Positions 16,472-25,449 of a stretch of 64,000 nt of DNA are shown in pieces. This stretch comes from Streptomyces tailanensis (GTDB lineage: Bacteria > Actinomycetota > Actinomycetes > Streptomycetales > Streptomycetaceae). The position numbers and the translations under genes are program-made. Location: the NCBI RefSeq assembly GCF_008386495.1, contig NZ_VTHJ01000017.1:1-64000 (forward strand), in the 5' to 3' direction. Numbering within the stretch: the first letter of the stretch is position 1; each line of letters begins with the position of its first letter. A model generated the notes under the pieces. That model was not told the origin of the DNA and searched no databases. It was given only the letters and a program-made list of their open reading frames with translations.

Positions 16472-17974
16472 CTACTTGCGGCTGTAGTTCGGCGCCTCGA
16501 CCGTCATCTGGATGTCGTGCGGGTGGCTCTCCTTGAGGCCCGCGGACGTGATCCGGACGAAGCGGCCCTTGGACTCCATCTCCTCGATGGTGGCGGCGCC
16601 CACATAGCCCATGGTCTGGCGCAGACCGCCGACGAGCTGGTGCAGCACGTTGCCCAGCGGGCCGCGGTAGGGCACCTGGCCCTCGATGCCCTCGGGCACG
16701 AGCTTGTCGTCGGAGGCCACCTCGGCCTGGAAGTAGCGGTCCTTCGAGTACGACCTGGCCTGGCCCCGGGACTGCATGGCGCCGAGCGAGCCCATGCCCC
16801 GGTACGACTTGAACTGCTTGCCGTTGATGAACTGCAGCTCGCCGGGCGACTCCTCACAGCCCGCGAGCAGGCTGCCCAGCATCACCGTGTCGGCACCGGC
16901 GGCCAGCGCCTTGCCGATGTCGCCGGAGTACTGCAGACCGCCGTCGCCGATCAGCGGGACGCCGGCCGGGCGGGCCGCGAGGGACGCCTCGTAGATGGCC
17001 GTGACCTGCGGGACGCCGATGCCGGCGACCACACGGGTGGTGCAGATCGATCCGGGGCCCACACCCACCTTGATGCCGTCGACACCGGCGTCGATCAGCG
17101 CCTGGGCGCCGTCACGCGTGGCGACGTTGCCGCCGATCACGTCGATGCCGACGCTCGACTTGATCTTCGCCATCCAGTTGAGGGCGTTGCTGTTGTGGCC
17201 GTGCGAGGTGTCGACGACCAGGAAGTCCACCCCGGCCTCGGCGAGCGCCTGGGCACGCTCAAGCGCCTCAGGGCTGGCGCCCACGGCGGCACCGACGATC
17301 AGACGGCCCTCCGAGTCCTTCGCGGCGTTGGGGTACTGCTCGGCCTTCACGAAGTCCTTGACCGTGATGAGGCCCTTGAGGACGCCCGCCTCGTCGACCA
17401 GGGGAAGCTTCTCGATCTTGTGACGGCGCAGCAGCTCCATGGCATCGGCGCCGGAGATGCCGACCTGGCCGGTGACCAGCGGCATCGGCGTCATGACCTC
17501 GCGCACCTGACGCGAACGGTCGGACTCGAAGGCCATGTCGCGGTTGGTGACGATGCCCAGCAGCTTCTTGTTGCCGTCGGTGACCGGGACACCGCTGATG
17601 CGGAATTTGGCGCACAGCGAGTCGGCCTCGGCGAGCGTGGCGTCCGGGTGCACGGTGATCGGGTCGGCGACCATGCCGGACTCGGAGCGCTTCACCAGGT
17701 CGACCTGGTTGGCCTGGTCCTCGATGGAGAGGTTGCGGTGCAGCACGCCGACGCCGCCCTGGCGGGCCATCGCGATCGCCATGCGGGACTCGGTCACCTT
17801 GTCCATTGCCGCCGAGAGCAGCGGGATGTTCACACGGACGTTGCGGGAGATGCGGGACGAGGTGTCGACCGCGTTGGGGAGCACTTCGGATGCGCCCGGC
17901 AGCAGCAGCACGTCGTCGTAGGTCAGCCCGAGTGTCGCGAATTTCTCGGGCACTCCGTCGACGTTGGCAGTCAT
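16472..17974 (-). CDS. guaB: inosine-5'-monophosphate dehydrogenase
   Basis: Catalyses the NAD-dependent oxidation of IMP to XMP, the committed step of guanine nucleotide synthesis. The 500-residue protein has the usual length. Residues 15-100 and 220-480 form the TIM barrel. Two CBS domains lie at about 104-160 and 164-215 and sense nucleotides. The catalytic loop GVGPGSICTTR has Cys311, and the flap region reads YRGMGSLGAM. ATG 17974 follows GGGGAAGG. Its own promoter should lie in 17975-18085, after the terminator of shbA. Confidence 0.98.
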   Translation of the reverse strand: MTANVDGVPEKFATLGLTYDDVLLLPGASEVLPNAVDTSSRISRNVRVNIPLLSAAMDKVTESRMAIAMARQGGVGVLHRNLSIEDQANQVDLVKRSESGMVADPITVHPDATLAEADSLCAKFRISGVPVTDGNKKLLGIVTNRDMAFESDRSRQVREVMTPMPLVTGQVGISGADAMELLRRHKIEKLPLVDEAGVLKGLITVKDFVKAEQYPNAAKDSEGRLIVGAAVGASPEALERAQALAEAGVDFLVVDTSHGHNSNALNWMAKIKSSVGIDVIGGNVATRDGAQALIDAGVDGIKVGVGPGSICTTRVVAGIGVPQVTAIYEASLAARPAGVPLIGDGGLQYSGDIGKALAAGADTVMLGSLLAGCEESPGELQFINGKQFKSYRGMGSLGAMQSRGQARSYSKDRYFQAEVASDDKLVPEGIEGQVPYRGPLGNVLHQLVGGLRQTMGYVGAATIEEMESKGRFVRITSAGLKESHPHDIQMTVEAPNYSRK

Positions 17975-18085
17975 GACACCTTCCCCAAATGGCCTTGATC
18001 GGTGCGGATGTCCATGCTAACGGGAAGCGTGGTGCGCACATTCCACGGTACGAAGTGACCTCGGGCTTCGTATGTTCGTACGGAA

Positions 18086-18118
18086 AAGGCGCCCCGCCTG
18101 TTCGTTTCGGGGCGCCTT
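18086..18118 (-). terminator. terminator downstream of shbA
   Basis: An 11-bp perfect stem AAGGCGCCCCG / CGGGGCGCCTT with an 11-nt loop. On the minus strand it ends in TTTTCC. It separates shbA from guaB. Confidence 0.75.
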
Positions 18119-18162
18119 CCACTGTCCGGCTCGAGCCTTGGCGTACTGCCTCGGCCTTGGCG

Positions 18163-18738
18163 TTACTGCTCGGCCAGCGCCCGGAGCCTGCTCAACGCCC
18201 GGTGCTGCGCCACCCGTACCGCACCCGGCGACATCCCCAGCATCTGTCCGGTCTCCTCGGCCGTGAGTCCCACGGCGATCCTCAGGAGCAGCAGCTCCCG
18301 CTGATTCTCCGGGAGGTTGGCCAGGAGTTTCTTGGCCCACTCGGCGTCACTGCTGAGCAGCGCGCGCTCCTCGGGGCCCAGGGAGTCGTCGGGCCGCTCC
18401 GGCATCTCGTCCGAGGGGACGGCCGTGGAGCCGGGGTGGCGCATCGCGGCGCGCTGGAGGTCGGCGACCTTGTGGCCCGCGATGGCGAAGACGAACGCTT
18501 CGAACGGCCGTCCGGTGTCCTTGTAGCGCGGCAACGCGAGGAGGACGGCGACACAGACCTCCTGTGCCAGGTCCTCCACGAAGTGCCGCGCGTCGCCCGG
18601 CAGCCGGGACAGCCGGGTGCGGCAATAGCGCAGGGCCAAGGGGTGGACATGGGCGAGCAGATCGTGCGTCGCCTGCTCGTCCCCGTCGACCGCGCGATGC
18701 ACGAGCGCACCGATCACTGTCGTCTCGTCGTCGCGCAT
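18163..18738 (-). CDS. shbA: RNA polymerase sigma factor ShbA
   Basis: An ECF-sized sigma factor. In Streptomyces, ShbA directs transcription of hrdB, the gene for the main vegetative sigma factor (established knowledge; ortholog assigned by sequence feel and position next to bldM and guaB). With the start at ATG 18738 (MRDDETTVIG) it has 191 residues: region 2 about 20-90 (RYCRTRLSRL, DLAQEVCVAVL, FVFAIAGHKVADLQR) and region 4 about 130-188 (LPENQRELLLLRIAVGLTAE, MSPGAVRVAQHRALSRLR). An ATG at 18828 has a better purine-rich site and would add 30 residues, so the start is open. Confidence 0.88.
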   Translation of the reverse strand: MRDDETTVIGALVHRAVDGDEQATHDLLAHVHPLALRYCRTRLSRLPGDARHFVEDLAQEVCVAVLLALPRYKDTGRPFEAFVFAIAGHKVADLQRAAMRHPGSTAVPSDEMPERPDDSLGPEERALLSSDAEWAKKLLANLPENQRELLLLRIAVGLTAEETGQMLGMSPGAVRVAQHRALSRLRALAEQ

Positions 18739-19018
18739 CGGTCCATGGTGCCTTGCGGCCGTCCGGTCCGTGGCGCCACGTCCATGGTTGTGCACCGAAG
18801 CGTTATGAGCAGGCGCGCCGGAACTCATCTCCTGCGCCCTCCCCTCCCGCTCGTTCGACTGCTCCCCGAGGAACTCCACACCTCAAGGATGCGGCATCCG
18901 CGGCGAAACGAGCAGCGGGCACCCGGCGAGCCGTGTTGCCACCGCCGTCCACCTCGCGGCGGACACCCCCACCCACCTGACGGTAGGCGGGGATTCTCGT
19001 ACCCCCGTCACGGCTCAC

Positions 19019-19630
19019 TCAGCGAACCAGACCCCAGCGGAAGCCGAGGGCCACGGCGTGCGCGCGGTCCGAGGCGCCGAGCTTCTTGAACAGCCGCCGG
19101 GCGTGGGTCTTGACCGTGTCCTCAGAGAGGAACAGCTCGCGACCGATCTCGGCGTTGGAACGGCCGTGGCTCATGCCCTCCAGGACCTGGATCTCCCGCG
19201 CGGTGAGCGTCGGCGCGGCGCCCATCTCGGCGGAGCGCAGCCGGCGCGGGGCGAGCCGCCAGGTCGGGTCGGCGAGGGCCTGCGTCACCGTGGCGCGCAG
19301 CTCCGCGCGGGAGGCGTCCTTGTGCAGGTAGCCCCGCGCGCCGGCGGCGACCGCGAGGGCCACGCCGTCCAGGTCCTCGGCGACGGTGAGCATGATGATG
19401 CGCGCCCCGGGATCGGCGGACAGCAGCCGCCGTACGGTCTCGACGCCGCCCAGACCGGGCATGCGTACGTCCATCAGAATCAGGTCCGAGCGGTCGGCCC
19501 CCCAGCGGCGGAGGACTTCCTCGCCGTTGGCCGCCGTGGTCACGCGCTCGACGCCGGGCACGGTCGCCACCGCGCGGCGCAGCGCCTCTCGGGCAAGCGG
19601 GGAGTCGTCGCAGACGAGGACGGATGTCAT
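19019..19630 (-). CDS. bldM: developmental response regulator BldM
   Basis: A 203-residue NarL/FixJ-type regulator required for aerial hyphae and sporulation in Streptomyces; it acts as a homodimer or with WhiI. The receiver domain occupies about 1-120 with Asp8, Asp9, Asp54 (LMDVRMPG) and Lys in YLHKDAS. The LuxR-type HTH lies at about 138-200 (LTAREIQVLEGMSHGRSNAE and TVKTHARRLFKKLGA). Phosphorylation of Asp54 is not needed for BldM function in S. coelicolor (recalled). It is divergent from whiD and upstream of shbA. A match to the BldN promoter lies about 135 nt upstream. Confidence 0.96.
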   Translation of the reverse strand: MTSVLVCDDSPLAREALRRAVATVPGVERVTTAANGEEVLRRWGADRSDLILMDVRMPGLGGVETVRRLLSADPGARIIMLTVAEDLDGVALAVAAGARGYLHKDASRAELRATVTQALADPTWRLAPRRLRSAEMGAAPTLTAREIQVLEGMSHGRSNAEIGRELFLSEDTVKTHARRLFKKLGASDRAHAVALGFRWGLVR

Positions 19631-19765
19631 GGCCGCCCTCCGCAGCTGATGCGCGTCACCTTGAGCCTCCAGGCTGGTACGAAATCGTCACCTGTGCGGT
19701 CGATACTCACGAGCGGACACGAACGCCTGCCCGAGCGCTTGTTCCTTCAACCGCCTCCGCCCGTC

Positions 19766-19793
19766 TCAACGACGGTCACTCGAAAGAGTTACG
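19766..19793 (-). promoter_or_regulatory. BldN (sigma)-type promoter of bldM
   Basis: On the minus strand, CGTAAC (19793-19788), 16 bases, then CGTTGA (19771-19766). This equals the recalled BldN promoter consensus CGTAAC-16-CGTTGA, as expected for bldM, whose transcription depends on BldN. It predicts a 5' untranslated leader of roughly 130 nt. Confidence 0.88.
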
Positions 19794-19830
19794 GGATGGC
19801 TGGTCACCTTCGGCACTCTACGTGAGGGGG

Positions 19831-20031
19831 CCGACACGGTGCAGACATGCACAAGGGACTCTCAACGTTTCATCACAACCTATGCCCCATTCAGCCGTTT
19901 TTGTTCCTATTCGCCGCCGTCTGGAGATAGATTCGCAATGAGTCATATTTTCATCTCCTTTGATAGTCGATGTACGGTCATGGGTATCGATGACCTGTCA
20001 TCTGCCCATAACAGCCACAAGGGGACACGTA
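19831..20031 (+). promoter_or_regulatory. A+T-rich control region of whiD
   Basis: About 200 bp upstream of whiD, much richer in A+T than the rest of the window (for example TCATATTTTCATCTCC near 19940). It must hold whiD promoters and probably developmental regulator sites. No specific box could be assigned. An AAGGGGA ribosome site is at 20019-20025. Confidence 0.5.
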
Positions 20032-20361
20032 ATGGCAGATTTCTCCCGCCTTCCCGGACCGAACGCCGATCTATGGGACTGGCAGCTCCTCGCGGCGTGC
20101 CGCGGGGTCGACAGTTCGCTCTTCTTCCACCCCGAGGGGGAGCGCGGTGCGGCACGGAGTGCCCGTGAGAACTCGGCCAAAGAGGTCTGCATGCGATGCC
20201 CGGTCCGCGCGCAGTGCGCGGCCCACGCCCTGGCGGTGCGCGAGCCGTACGGCGTGTGGGGCGGGCTGACCGAGGACGAGCGCGAAGAGCTCATGGGCCG
20301 GGCACGGCACCGGCTGGTGACCGCGTCCGCGCCGGGAAGCGACACCGGCTCGAACAGCTGA
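20032..20361 (+). CDS. whiD: WhiB-family iron-sulfur protein WhiD
   Basis: A 109-residue WhiB-like protein needed for late sporulation in Streptomyces. Four cysteines that bind a [4Fe-4S] cluster are at 23, 53, 56 and 62 (ACRG, EVCMRCPVRAQC), followed by the family GVWGG turn (74-78) and a basic C-terminal region. It binds region 4 of the main sigma factor in characterised homologues. ATG 20032 follows AAGGGGA. Its position beside bldM, divergently, is the known Streptomyces arrangement and separates it from other WhiB paralogues. Confidence 0.95.
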   Translation: MADFSRLPGPNADLWDWQLLAACRGVDSSLFFHPEGERGAARSARENSAKEVCMRCPVRAQCAAHALAVREPYGVWGGLTEDEREELMGRARHRLVTASAPGSDTGSNS

Positions 20362-20426
20362 AGGAACGTTTCTGCACGGTGGTGCACGCGCGCGTGCACC
20401 CTTGATTCGGGCCCGCGGCGTCGGGT

Positions 20427-21329
20427 CTACCGGGCGGCAGCCTTGGCCAGTTGGTCCAGCGTCGCCGCCACCGCGGGCACCCGGGCCAGGTCCGGCAGGC
20501 TGAGCGCCACGATCTCGCGGCGCAGCACCGGCTCGACCGCGATCATCCGGACCCCCTTGGGACGCACGGACTCGATGGCCAGCTCCGGCAGAACGGCGAC
20601 CCCGAGGCCCGCGCCCACCAGGCCGACCACCGCCGGGTAGTCGTCGGTCGCGAAGTCGATGCGGGGCGTAAAGCCCGCGCTCTCACAGACCCGTACCAGC
20701 TGCCCCCGGCAGCGCGGGCAGCCGGCGATCCAGGATTCCCCGGCGAGTTCTCCGATACCGATGGACCCCGTACGGGCCAGTGGGTGCCCCTGGGGTACGA
20801 GTCCGACGAGCCGGTCGGTGAGCAGCGGACGGACCACCAGGTCGTCCCACTCCCCCTCCTCGGCGCCCGCCGCGCCCTCGTGGCGGAAGGCGAGCGCGAT
20901 GTCGCAGTCGCCCTCGCGGAGCATCTCGACCGAGCGCGGTGGTTCGGCCTCCTCCAGGGAGACCCGGGTGCCGGGGTGGGCGGCGCGGAGGGCGGCCAGC
21001 GCGGTGGGGACGAGGGTGGAGCTGCCGCTGGGGAACGACACCAGGCGCACGCGTCCGGCGCGCAGCCCGGCGATGGCGGCGACCTCCTCCTCGGCCGCGG
21101 TGAGCCCGGCGAGGATCCCGGCCGCGTGCCGCACCAGCGCCTCGCCCGCCTGCGTCAGCCGCATCTCACGGCCACCGCGGACCAGCAGCGGCGTACCGAC
21201 GGAGGATTCGAGCGCCTTCATCTGCTGGCTGACGGCGGGCTGGGTGCAGCCGAGTTCGCGTCCCGCCGCCGAGAAGGAGCCGGTGGCGGCGACGGCACGC
21301 AGGACACGGAGATGACGGGCCTCGATCAC
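20427..21329 (-). CDS. LysR-family transcriptional regulator
   Basis: 300 residues from GTG 21329. The winged HTH is at about 1-62 (LRVLRAVAATGSFSAAGREL, TQPAVSQQMKALE); the effector-binding domain is about 90-295 with the usual substrate-cleft pattern. It is divergent from the MOSC gene at 21411, with a 10-bp palindrome GCGTCGACGC between them that is a candidate operator. Control of the MOSC gene is inferred from this layout alone; the effector is unknown. Confidence 0.92.
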   Translation of the reverse strand: MIEARHLRVLRAVAATGSFSAAGRELGCTQPAVSQQMKALESSVGTPLLVRGGREMRLTQAGEALVRHAAGILAGLTAAEEEVAAIAGLRAGRVRLVSFPSGSSTLVPTALAALRAAHPGTRVSLEEAEPPRSVEMLREGDCDIALAFRHEGAAGAEEGEWDDLVVRPLLTDRLVGLVPQGHPLARTGSIGIGELAGESWIAGCPRCRGQLVRVCESAGFTPRIDFATDDYPAVVGLVGAGLGVAVLPELAIESVRPKGVRMIAVEPVLRREIVALSLPDLARVPAVAATLDQLAKAAAR

Positions 21330-21370
21330 GATCCGAGCATAAGCGTGGCTTGGACCTGGAGCCGAATAAT

Positions 21371-21380
21371 GCGTCGACGC
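21371..21380. promoter_or_regulatory. palindrome between lysR-type gene and MOSC gene
   Basis: Perfect inverted repeat GCGTCGACGC, within a somewhat A+T-rich flank (AATAAT before, TTT after), midway between the divergent starts. The position fits a LysR-family binding site. Confidence 0.4.
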
Positions 21381-21410
21381 TTTGGCCGCCGCTCTCCTAG
21401 CGTGGCTGCC

Positions 21411-22091
21411 ATGAAGCTTCTGTCACTGAACGTGGGACGTCCCAAGGCCGTCGACATCGCGGAAGAGTCGAAGAGCGTGACGGGCATCGACAAGCGGCCG
21501 GTGGCCGGGCCCGTACGGGTGACGGCGCCCGGGCCCAAGGGGGTCGGCGCCAGTGGGGTGGCCGGGGACGCGGTGTGCAACACGGAGCACCACGGCGGGA
21601 ACGATCAGGCGGTCTATGCCTTCGCCCGCGAGGACCTGGACGGATGGGAGCGGGAACTGGGCCGCACCCTGCCCAGCGGTACCTTCGGCGAGAACCTCAC
21701 CACCGAGGGGCTCGACGTCTCCGGTGCGCTGATCGGCGAGCGCTGGCGGATCGGCGCCGAGGTGATCCTGGAGGTCACCACCGGCCGTGTCCCCTGCCTC
21801 AACTTCCAGCAGCACATGGGTGAGCGGGGATGGGTCAAACGCTTCACGCGGAAGGGGGCGCCCGGGGCGTATCTGCGGGTGATCCAGCCGGGCGAGATCC
21901 GTGCGGGCGACCCGATCGAGATCGTCCACCGCCCGGACCACGACATCACCGTCGCCCTTGCCTTCCGGGCCTCGATGACCGAACACGAGATGCTGCCACG
22001 GCTGTTGGCCGCGGCGGAGGCGTTGCACCCGGAGGTGTTGGAGATCGCGCGGAAGTATGCGGCGGAGCGGGCTGCGGCCGAAGCCGAGTAG
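21411..22091 (+). CDS. MOSC domain-containing protein
   Basis: 226 residues, YiiM-like. The MOSC fold (about 40-175) is found in molybdenum-cofactor sulfurases and in enzymes that move N-hydroxylated compounds. Visible landmarks are VCNTEHHGGNDQAVYAFAREDL, FGENLTTEGLD, and the region with the single conserved Cys (GRVPCLNFQQHMGERGWVKRF) that would ligate Moco. ATG 21411 lies 7 nt after TAGCGT (21398-21403) with no ribosome site, so it is probably a leaderless message. It is divergent from the LysR gene. Confidence 0.9.
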   Translation: MKLLSLNVGRPKAVDIAEESKSVTGIDKRPVAGPVRVTAPGPKGVGASGVAGDAVCNTEHHGGNDQAVYAFAREDLDGWERELGRTLPSGTFGENLTTEGLDVSGALIGERWRIGAEVILEVTTGRVPCLNFQQHMGERGWVKRFTRKGAPGAYLRVIQPGEIRAGDPIEIVHRPDHDITVALAFRASMTEHEMLPRLLAAAEALHPEVLEIARKYAAERAAAEAE

Positions 22092-22222
22092 AGCGCGAGA
22101 CGAACTCACCGTGGGCACACGGCTCCTAGGGGGGATCCCCGGGAGCGGGTGAGGGTCGGATCAGGGCCGGGCCGGGGGCTGTCCCGGATGTTCGCAGGGC
22201 GGCGGGCCGGAACGCTGGAGGC

Positions 22223-23737
22223 ATGTCGCGGATCAAGCGTGTCCTCATCGTGCTCGGCTCGGTCGTCACCGTCGTGGTGCTGATCGTCGGCGGCCTGTTC
22301 ACATGGCTGTGGACCGGCGCCGACGTCAGCACGGTCGGCAAGGTCGCGTTCGACAAGGAGCTGGCGATACCTCCGCTCGCGCGGTCGTCCGTCGGCAAAG
22401 ACGGCACACGCGTCTTCGACCTGCGTATGCAGGCGGGCGAGACGGAGTTCGTGGAGGGCCGGAAGACGCCCACGTGGGGCTTCAACGGCTCCTATCTGGG
22501 GCCCACTCTGCGTGCCGAGCGCGGCGAGAAGGTCCGCGTGCGGGTACGGAACGGTCTGGGCGAGGCGTCCACCGTCCACTGGCACGGCATGCATCTGCCC
22601 GCGCGCATGGACGGCGGCCCCCACCAGATGGTCGCCCCCGGCGCCACCTGGAGTCCGCGGTGGACGGTGGACCAGCCGGCGGCCACCCTCTGGTACCACC
22701 CCCACCCGCACGGCGCGACCGAACAGCACGTGGCGCGGGGCCTGGCCGGGCTGTTCCTCGTCGACGACGAGGAGTCGGCGAAGCTCGCGCTGCCGAAGGA
22801 GTACGGCGTGGACGACCTGCCCGTCATCGTGCAGGACGTGCGGTTCGACGGCGCCGAGTTCGACCACGACCGCGACCTCATGCGGAACGTGGGCTTCCTG
22901 GGCGACCGCACCCTGGTCAACGGCACCCTGAATCCCTATCGGGAAGTCCACGACGAGCTCATACGCCTTCGGCTGCTCAACGCCTCCACGGCACGCACCT
23001 ACGACTTCGGCTTCCCGGACGGCCGCGCCTTCGCCCTGGTCGCGTCGGACGGGGGTCTGCTGGAGCGGCCGGCGTCCATGGACCGGGTGCAGCTGTCGCC
23101 GGGTGAGCGGGCCGAGATCGTCGTACGGATGCGGGCGGGCGAACGCGTGACGCTGCGCAGCTTCCCGCAGGACAACTACGGGGACGCCTGGCAGCGCCGG
23201 TTCGGCGGGGGCGACGACTCCTTCGACGTACTGGAGCTGCGGGCGGCCGACCGGCTGCGTCCATCGGCCGAACTTCCCTCCGCTCTCGGTGAGCTGGAGA
23301 TACCCGTCGGCGAGGGTGCCGCGGTACGGGGCAGGTACTTCGACCTGAAGCGGTCCGGGATCAACGGACGCGACATGGAGATGGGCCGCGTCGACGAGAC
23401 GGTCACGCGGGGGACGACGGAGGTGTGGACGGTCCGCAACGGCAACGGAATGCCCCACAACTTCCATGTACACGACGTGCAGTTCAGGGTTCTGGAGGTC
23501 AATGGGAAGACAACATCGCCGGCGCTGCGCGGCCCCAAGGACACGGTGTTCCTGCCGCATGGGACGACCATGAAGCTCGCCCTCCGCTTCGACGGGCCAG
23601 CGGACCCGGACACGCCGTACATGTACCACTGTCATCTGCTGTACCACGAGGACGAGGGGATGATGGGGCAGTTCGTGGTGGTGGAGAAGGGGCAGCGGGC
23701 CGGCATACCGGCGGGGCACGCACATGACGGCCGGTAG
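22223..23737 (+). CDS. multicopper oxidase
   Basis: 504 residues of the CueO/laccase-like three-cupredoxin family, which oxidise phenols or metals with reduction of O2 to water. A hydrophobic N-terminal segment (7-30) would anchor or export it. All four copper motifs are present: VHWHGMHLP (119-125), WYHPHPHGATEQH (158-169), PHNFHVHDVQF, and YHCHLLYHEDEGMMGQF near the C-terminus. The Met after the last His motif fits a type 1 axial ligand. ATG 22223 has GGAGG only one base away, so the start context is poor. No copper regulator is adjacent. Confidence 0.94.
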   Translation: MSRIKRVLIVLGSVVTVVVLIVGGLFTWLWTGADVSTVGKVAFDKELAIPPLARSSVGKDGTRVFDLRMQAGETEFVEGRKTPTWGFNGSYLGPTLRAERGEKVRVRVRNGLGEASTVHWHGMHLPARMDGGPHQMVAPGATWSPRWTVDQPAATLWYHPHPHGATEQHVARGLAGLFLVDDEESAKLALPKEYGVDDLPVIVQDVRFDGAEFDHDRDLMRNVGFLGDRTLVNGTLNPYREVHDELIRLRLLNASTARTYDFGFPDGRAFALVASDGGLLERPASMDRVQLSPGERAEIVVRMRAGERVTLRSFPQDNYGDAWQRRFGGGDDSFDVLELRAADRLRPSAELPSALGELEIPVGEGAAVRGRYFDLKRSGINGRDMEMGRVDETVTRGTTEVWTVRNGNGMPHNFHVHDVQFRVLEVNGKTTSPALRGPKDTVFLPHGTTMKLALRFDGPADPDTPYMYHCHLLYHEDEGMMGQFVVVEKGQRAGIPAGHAHDGR

Positions 23738-23786
23738 GCCGGTGCAGCAAGCGGATCTCCATGGTCCGGGCCCCTACCCTTACGCC

Positions 23787-24560
23787 ATGACAACGGCTCT
23801 GATTACGGGATCGACCGCGGGCATCGGTGCCGCCTTCGCGCGGCGGCTGGCGGCGGACGGACACAACCTCGTCCTGGTGGCGCGTGACACCAAGCGGCTG
23901 CGGGAGCAGGCCACGGAGTTGCACGACCGGCACGGCATCGAGGCGGAGGTGCTCACCGCGGACCTGGCGACGGACGACGGCATCGAGGCGGTGGCCGCTC
24001 GGCTGGCCGACCGGAAGAGCCCGGTCGACCTGCTGGTCAACAATGCTGGCTTCGGTAACAAGGGCCGCTTCCTCGACGTGTCGATGGCCGACGAGCTGAA
24101 GATGCTCAAGGTCCACTGCGAGGCGGTCCTCCGTCTGACCTCGGCGGCGACCGAGGCCATGCGGGAGCGGGGCCGGGGTGGGGTCGTCAACGTGGCGTCG
24201 GTCGCCGCCTTCGTGCCGCGCGGCACATACGGGGCGTCGAAGGCGTGGGTCGTGCAGTTCACGCAGGGCGCGGCCCGGGATCTGGCCGGCAGCGGGGTGC
24301 GGCTGATGGCCCTGTGCCCGGGGTTCGTGCGTACGGAGTTCCATCAGCGGGCGGGTATGGGGACGGACAACATTCCGGGGTGGATGTGGCTCGACGCGGA
24401 CAAGCTGGTGACGGCCGCCCTGGCGGACCTGTCCCGCGGCAGGACCGTCTCCATCCCCGACCCGCGTTACAAGGCCCTGATGGGTGTGGTGAAGGTGGTG
24501 CCGCGAGGGCTGCTGGGCGGGATCAGCTCCAAGACGGGACGCAAGTACGGGCCGCAGTAG
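23787..24560 (+). CDS. short-chain dehydrogenase/reductase
   Basis: A 257-residue NAD(P)-dependent oxidoreductase of the classical SDR type. The cofactor motif TGSTAGIG is at residues 8-15, the NNAG motif at about 86-89, and the catalytic triad Ser (VNVASVAAFVP), Tyr and Lys (YGASKAW) is intact. The substrate cannot be predicted. ATG 23787 is 6 nt after TACCCT (23775-23780) and lacks a Shine-Dalgarno, suggesting a leaderless message separate from the oxidase gene upstream. Confidence 0.93.
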   Translation: MTTALITGSTAGIGAAFARRLAADGHNLVLVARDTKRLREQATELHDRHGIEAEVLTADLATDDGIEAVAARLADRKSPVDLLVNNAGFGNKGRFLDVSMADELKMLKVHCEAVLRLTSAATEAMRERGRGGVVNVASVAAFVPRGTYGASKAWVVQFTQGAARDLAGSGVRLMALCPGFVRTEFHQRAGMGTDNIPGWMWLDADKLVTAALADLSRGRTVSIPDPRYKALMGVVKVVPRGLLGGISSKTGRKYGPQ

Positions 24561-24629
24561 GCGGGGTGGCGGCCCTCGGAGGGACAATGGAGCTGTTCGA
24601 CCGGACCCAGGGGGGCCGGAGGCAGTGTC

Positions 24630-25337
24630 ATGACATTTGTGCAGCTCATCGACTGTAGGACCAGTCGGTTCGATGAAATGAACCGGCTGATGGACTCGTG
24701 GGTCGAGCAGACCAAGGGGAAGCGGACGGCGACGCACAACATCATCGGGAAGGACCGGTCCGACGCGGCGCACTTCATCGAGATCGTGGAGTTCCCGTCG
24801 TACGAGGAGGCGATGCGGAACTCGAACCTCCCGGAGACCGATCGGATCTTCCAGGAGATGGTGGCGCTCTGCGACGAGATGCCCACGTTCACCGATCTGG
24901 ATGTCGTACGGGACGAGCAGTTGTACGCGGCGACCGCGCGCAGGTTCTTCGAGGCGCTGGCCACGAAGGGTGAACTGCCGCCGCTCAACGACGTGCTCGT
25001 CGAGGACTACCACGACCACGATCCCTCCAACCCGCAGGACACGATCGGCATGGACGCCATGAGGCGCGAGGTCGGGATGTGGCGGGGCGCATTCGACTTC
25101 TCGTTCACGGTCGAGGACCAGATCGCCCAGGGTGACCGGGTGTGCACCCAGTGGACCTGGAACGCGACGCACAAGGGCGATTTCCTCGGGATCCCGGCCA
25201 CCGGGAAGAAGGTCTCCATGACCGGGACGACCATCCATCGGTGCACGGCGGACGGCAAGATCTCCGAGGGCTGGTGGCAGTACGACCGGCTCGGACTGAT
25301 GGGGCAGCTGGGCGCCCTGGAAGATCTGGAGCGGTAG
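24630..25337 (+). CDS. two-domain protein: ABM-like N-terminus and SnoaL-like ester-cyclase C-terminus
   Basis: 235 residues from ATG 24630 behind GGAGG. Residues 1-95 resemble a dimeric alpha/beta-barrel (ABM-like) domain (FVQLIDCRTSRFDEM and HFIEIVEFPSYEEAM). Residues about 105-230 resemble SnoaL-type ester cyclases (LVEDYHDHDP, VSMTGTTIHRCTADGKISE, WWQYD). SnoaL proteins are often polyketide cyclases, but many relatives have unknown roles, and no polyketide genes are nearby. The two domains look fused in one frame with uniform codon use. A terminator follows at 25383-25415. Confidence 0.82.
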   Translation: MTFVQLIDCRTSRFDEMNRLMDSWVEQTKGKRTATHNIIGKDRSDAAHFIEIVEFPSYEEAMRNSNLPETDRIFQEMVALCDEMPTFTDLDVVRDEQLYAATARRFFEALATKGELPPLNDVLVEDYHDHDPSNPQDTIGMDAMRREVGMWRGAFDFSFTVEDQIAQGDRVCTQWTWNATHKGDFLGIPATGKKVSMTGTTIHRCTADGKISEGWWQYDRLGLMGQLGALEDLER

Positions 25338-25382
25338 ACCCGATCAGGCCTGGAGCGGTAGACCCGGTCACGCCGACGCGGA

Positions 25383-25415
25383 AAGGCCCGGCACCCGCGA
25401 GGGGTGCCGGGCCTT
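25383..25415. terminator. bidirectional terminator between SnoaL-like gene and groEL
   Basis: Perfect 14-bp stem AAGGCCCGGCACCC / GGGTGCCGGGCCTT with a five-base loop, placed between two convergent genes so that it can serve both. Confidence 0.85.
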
Positions 25416-25449
25416 CCCTACGGCTTACCGGCGTACGGGTAGGTGTACG

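Noticed and set aside
14918..17998. Plus-strand open frame of over 1000 codons across guaB3 and guaB
   Set aside because: It is antisense to two well-identified genes; such long frames arise from the G/C-rich third positions.
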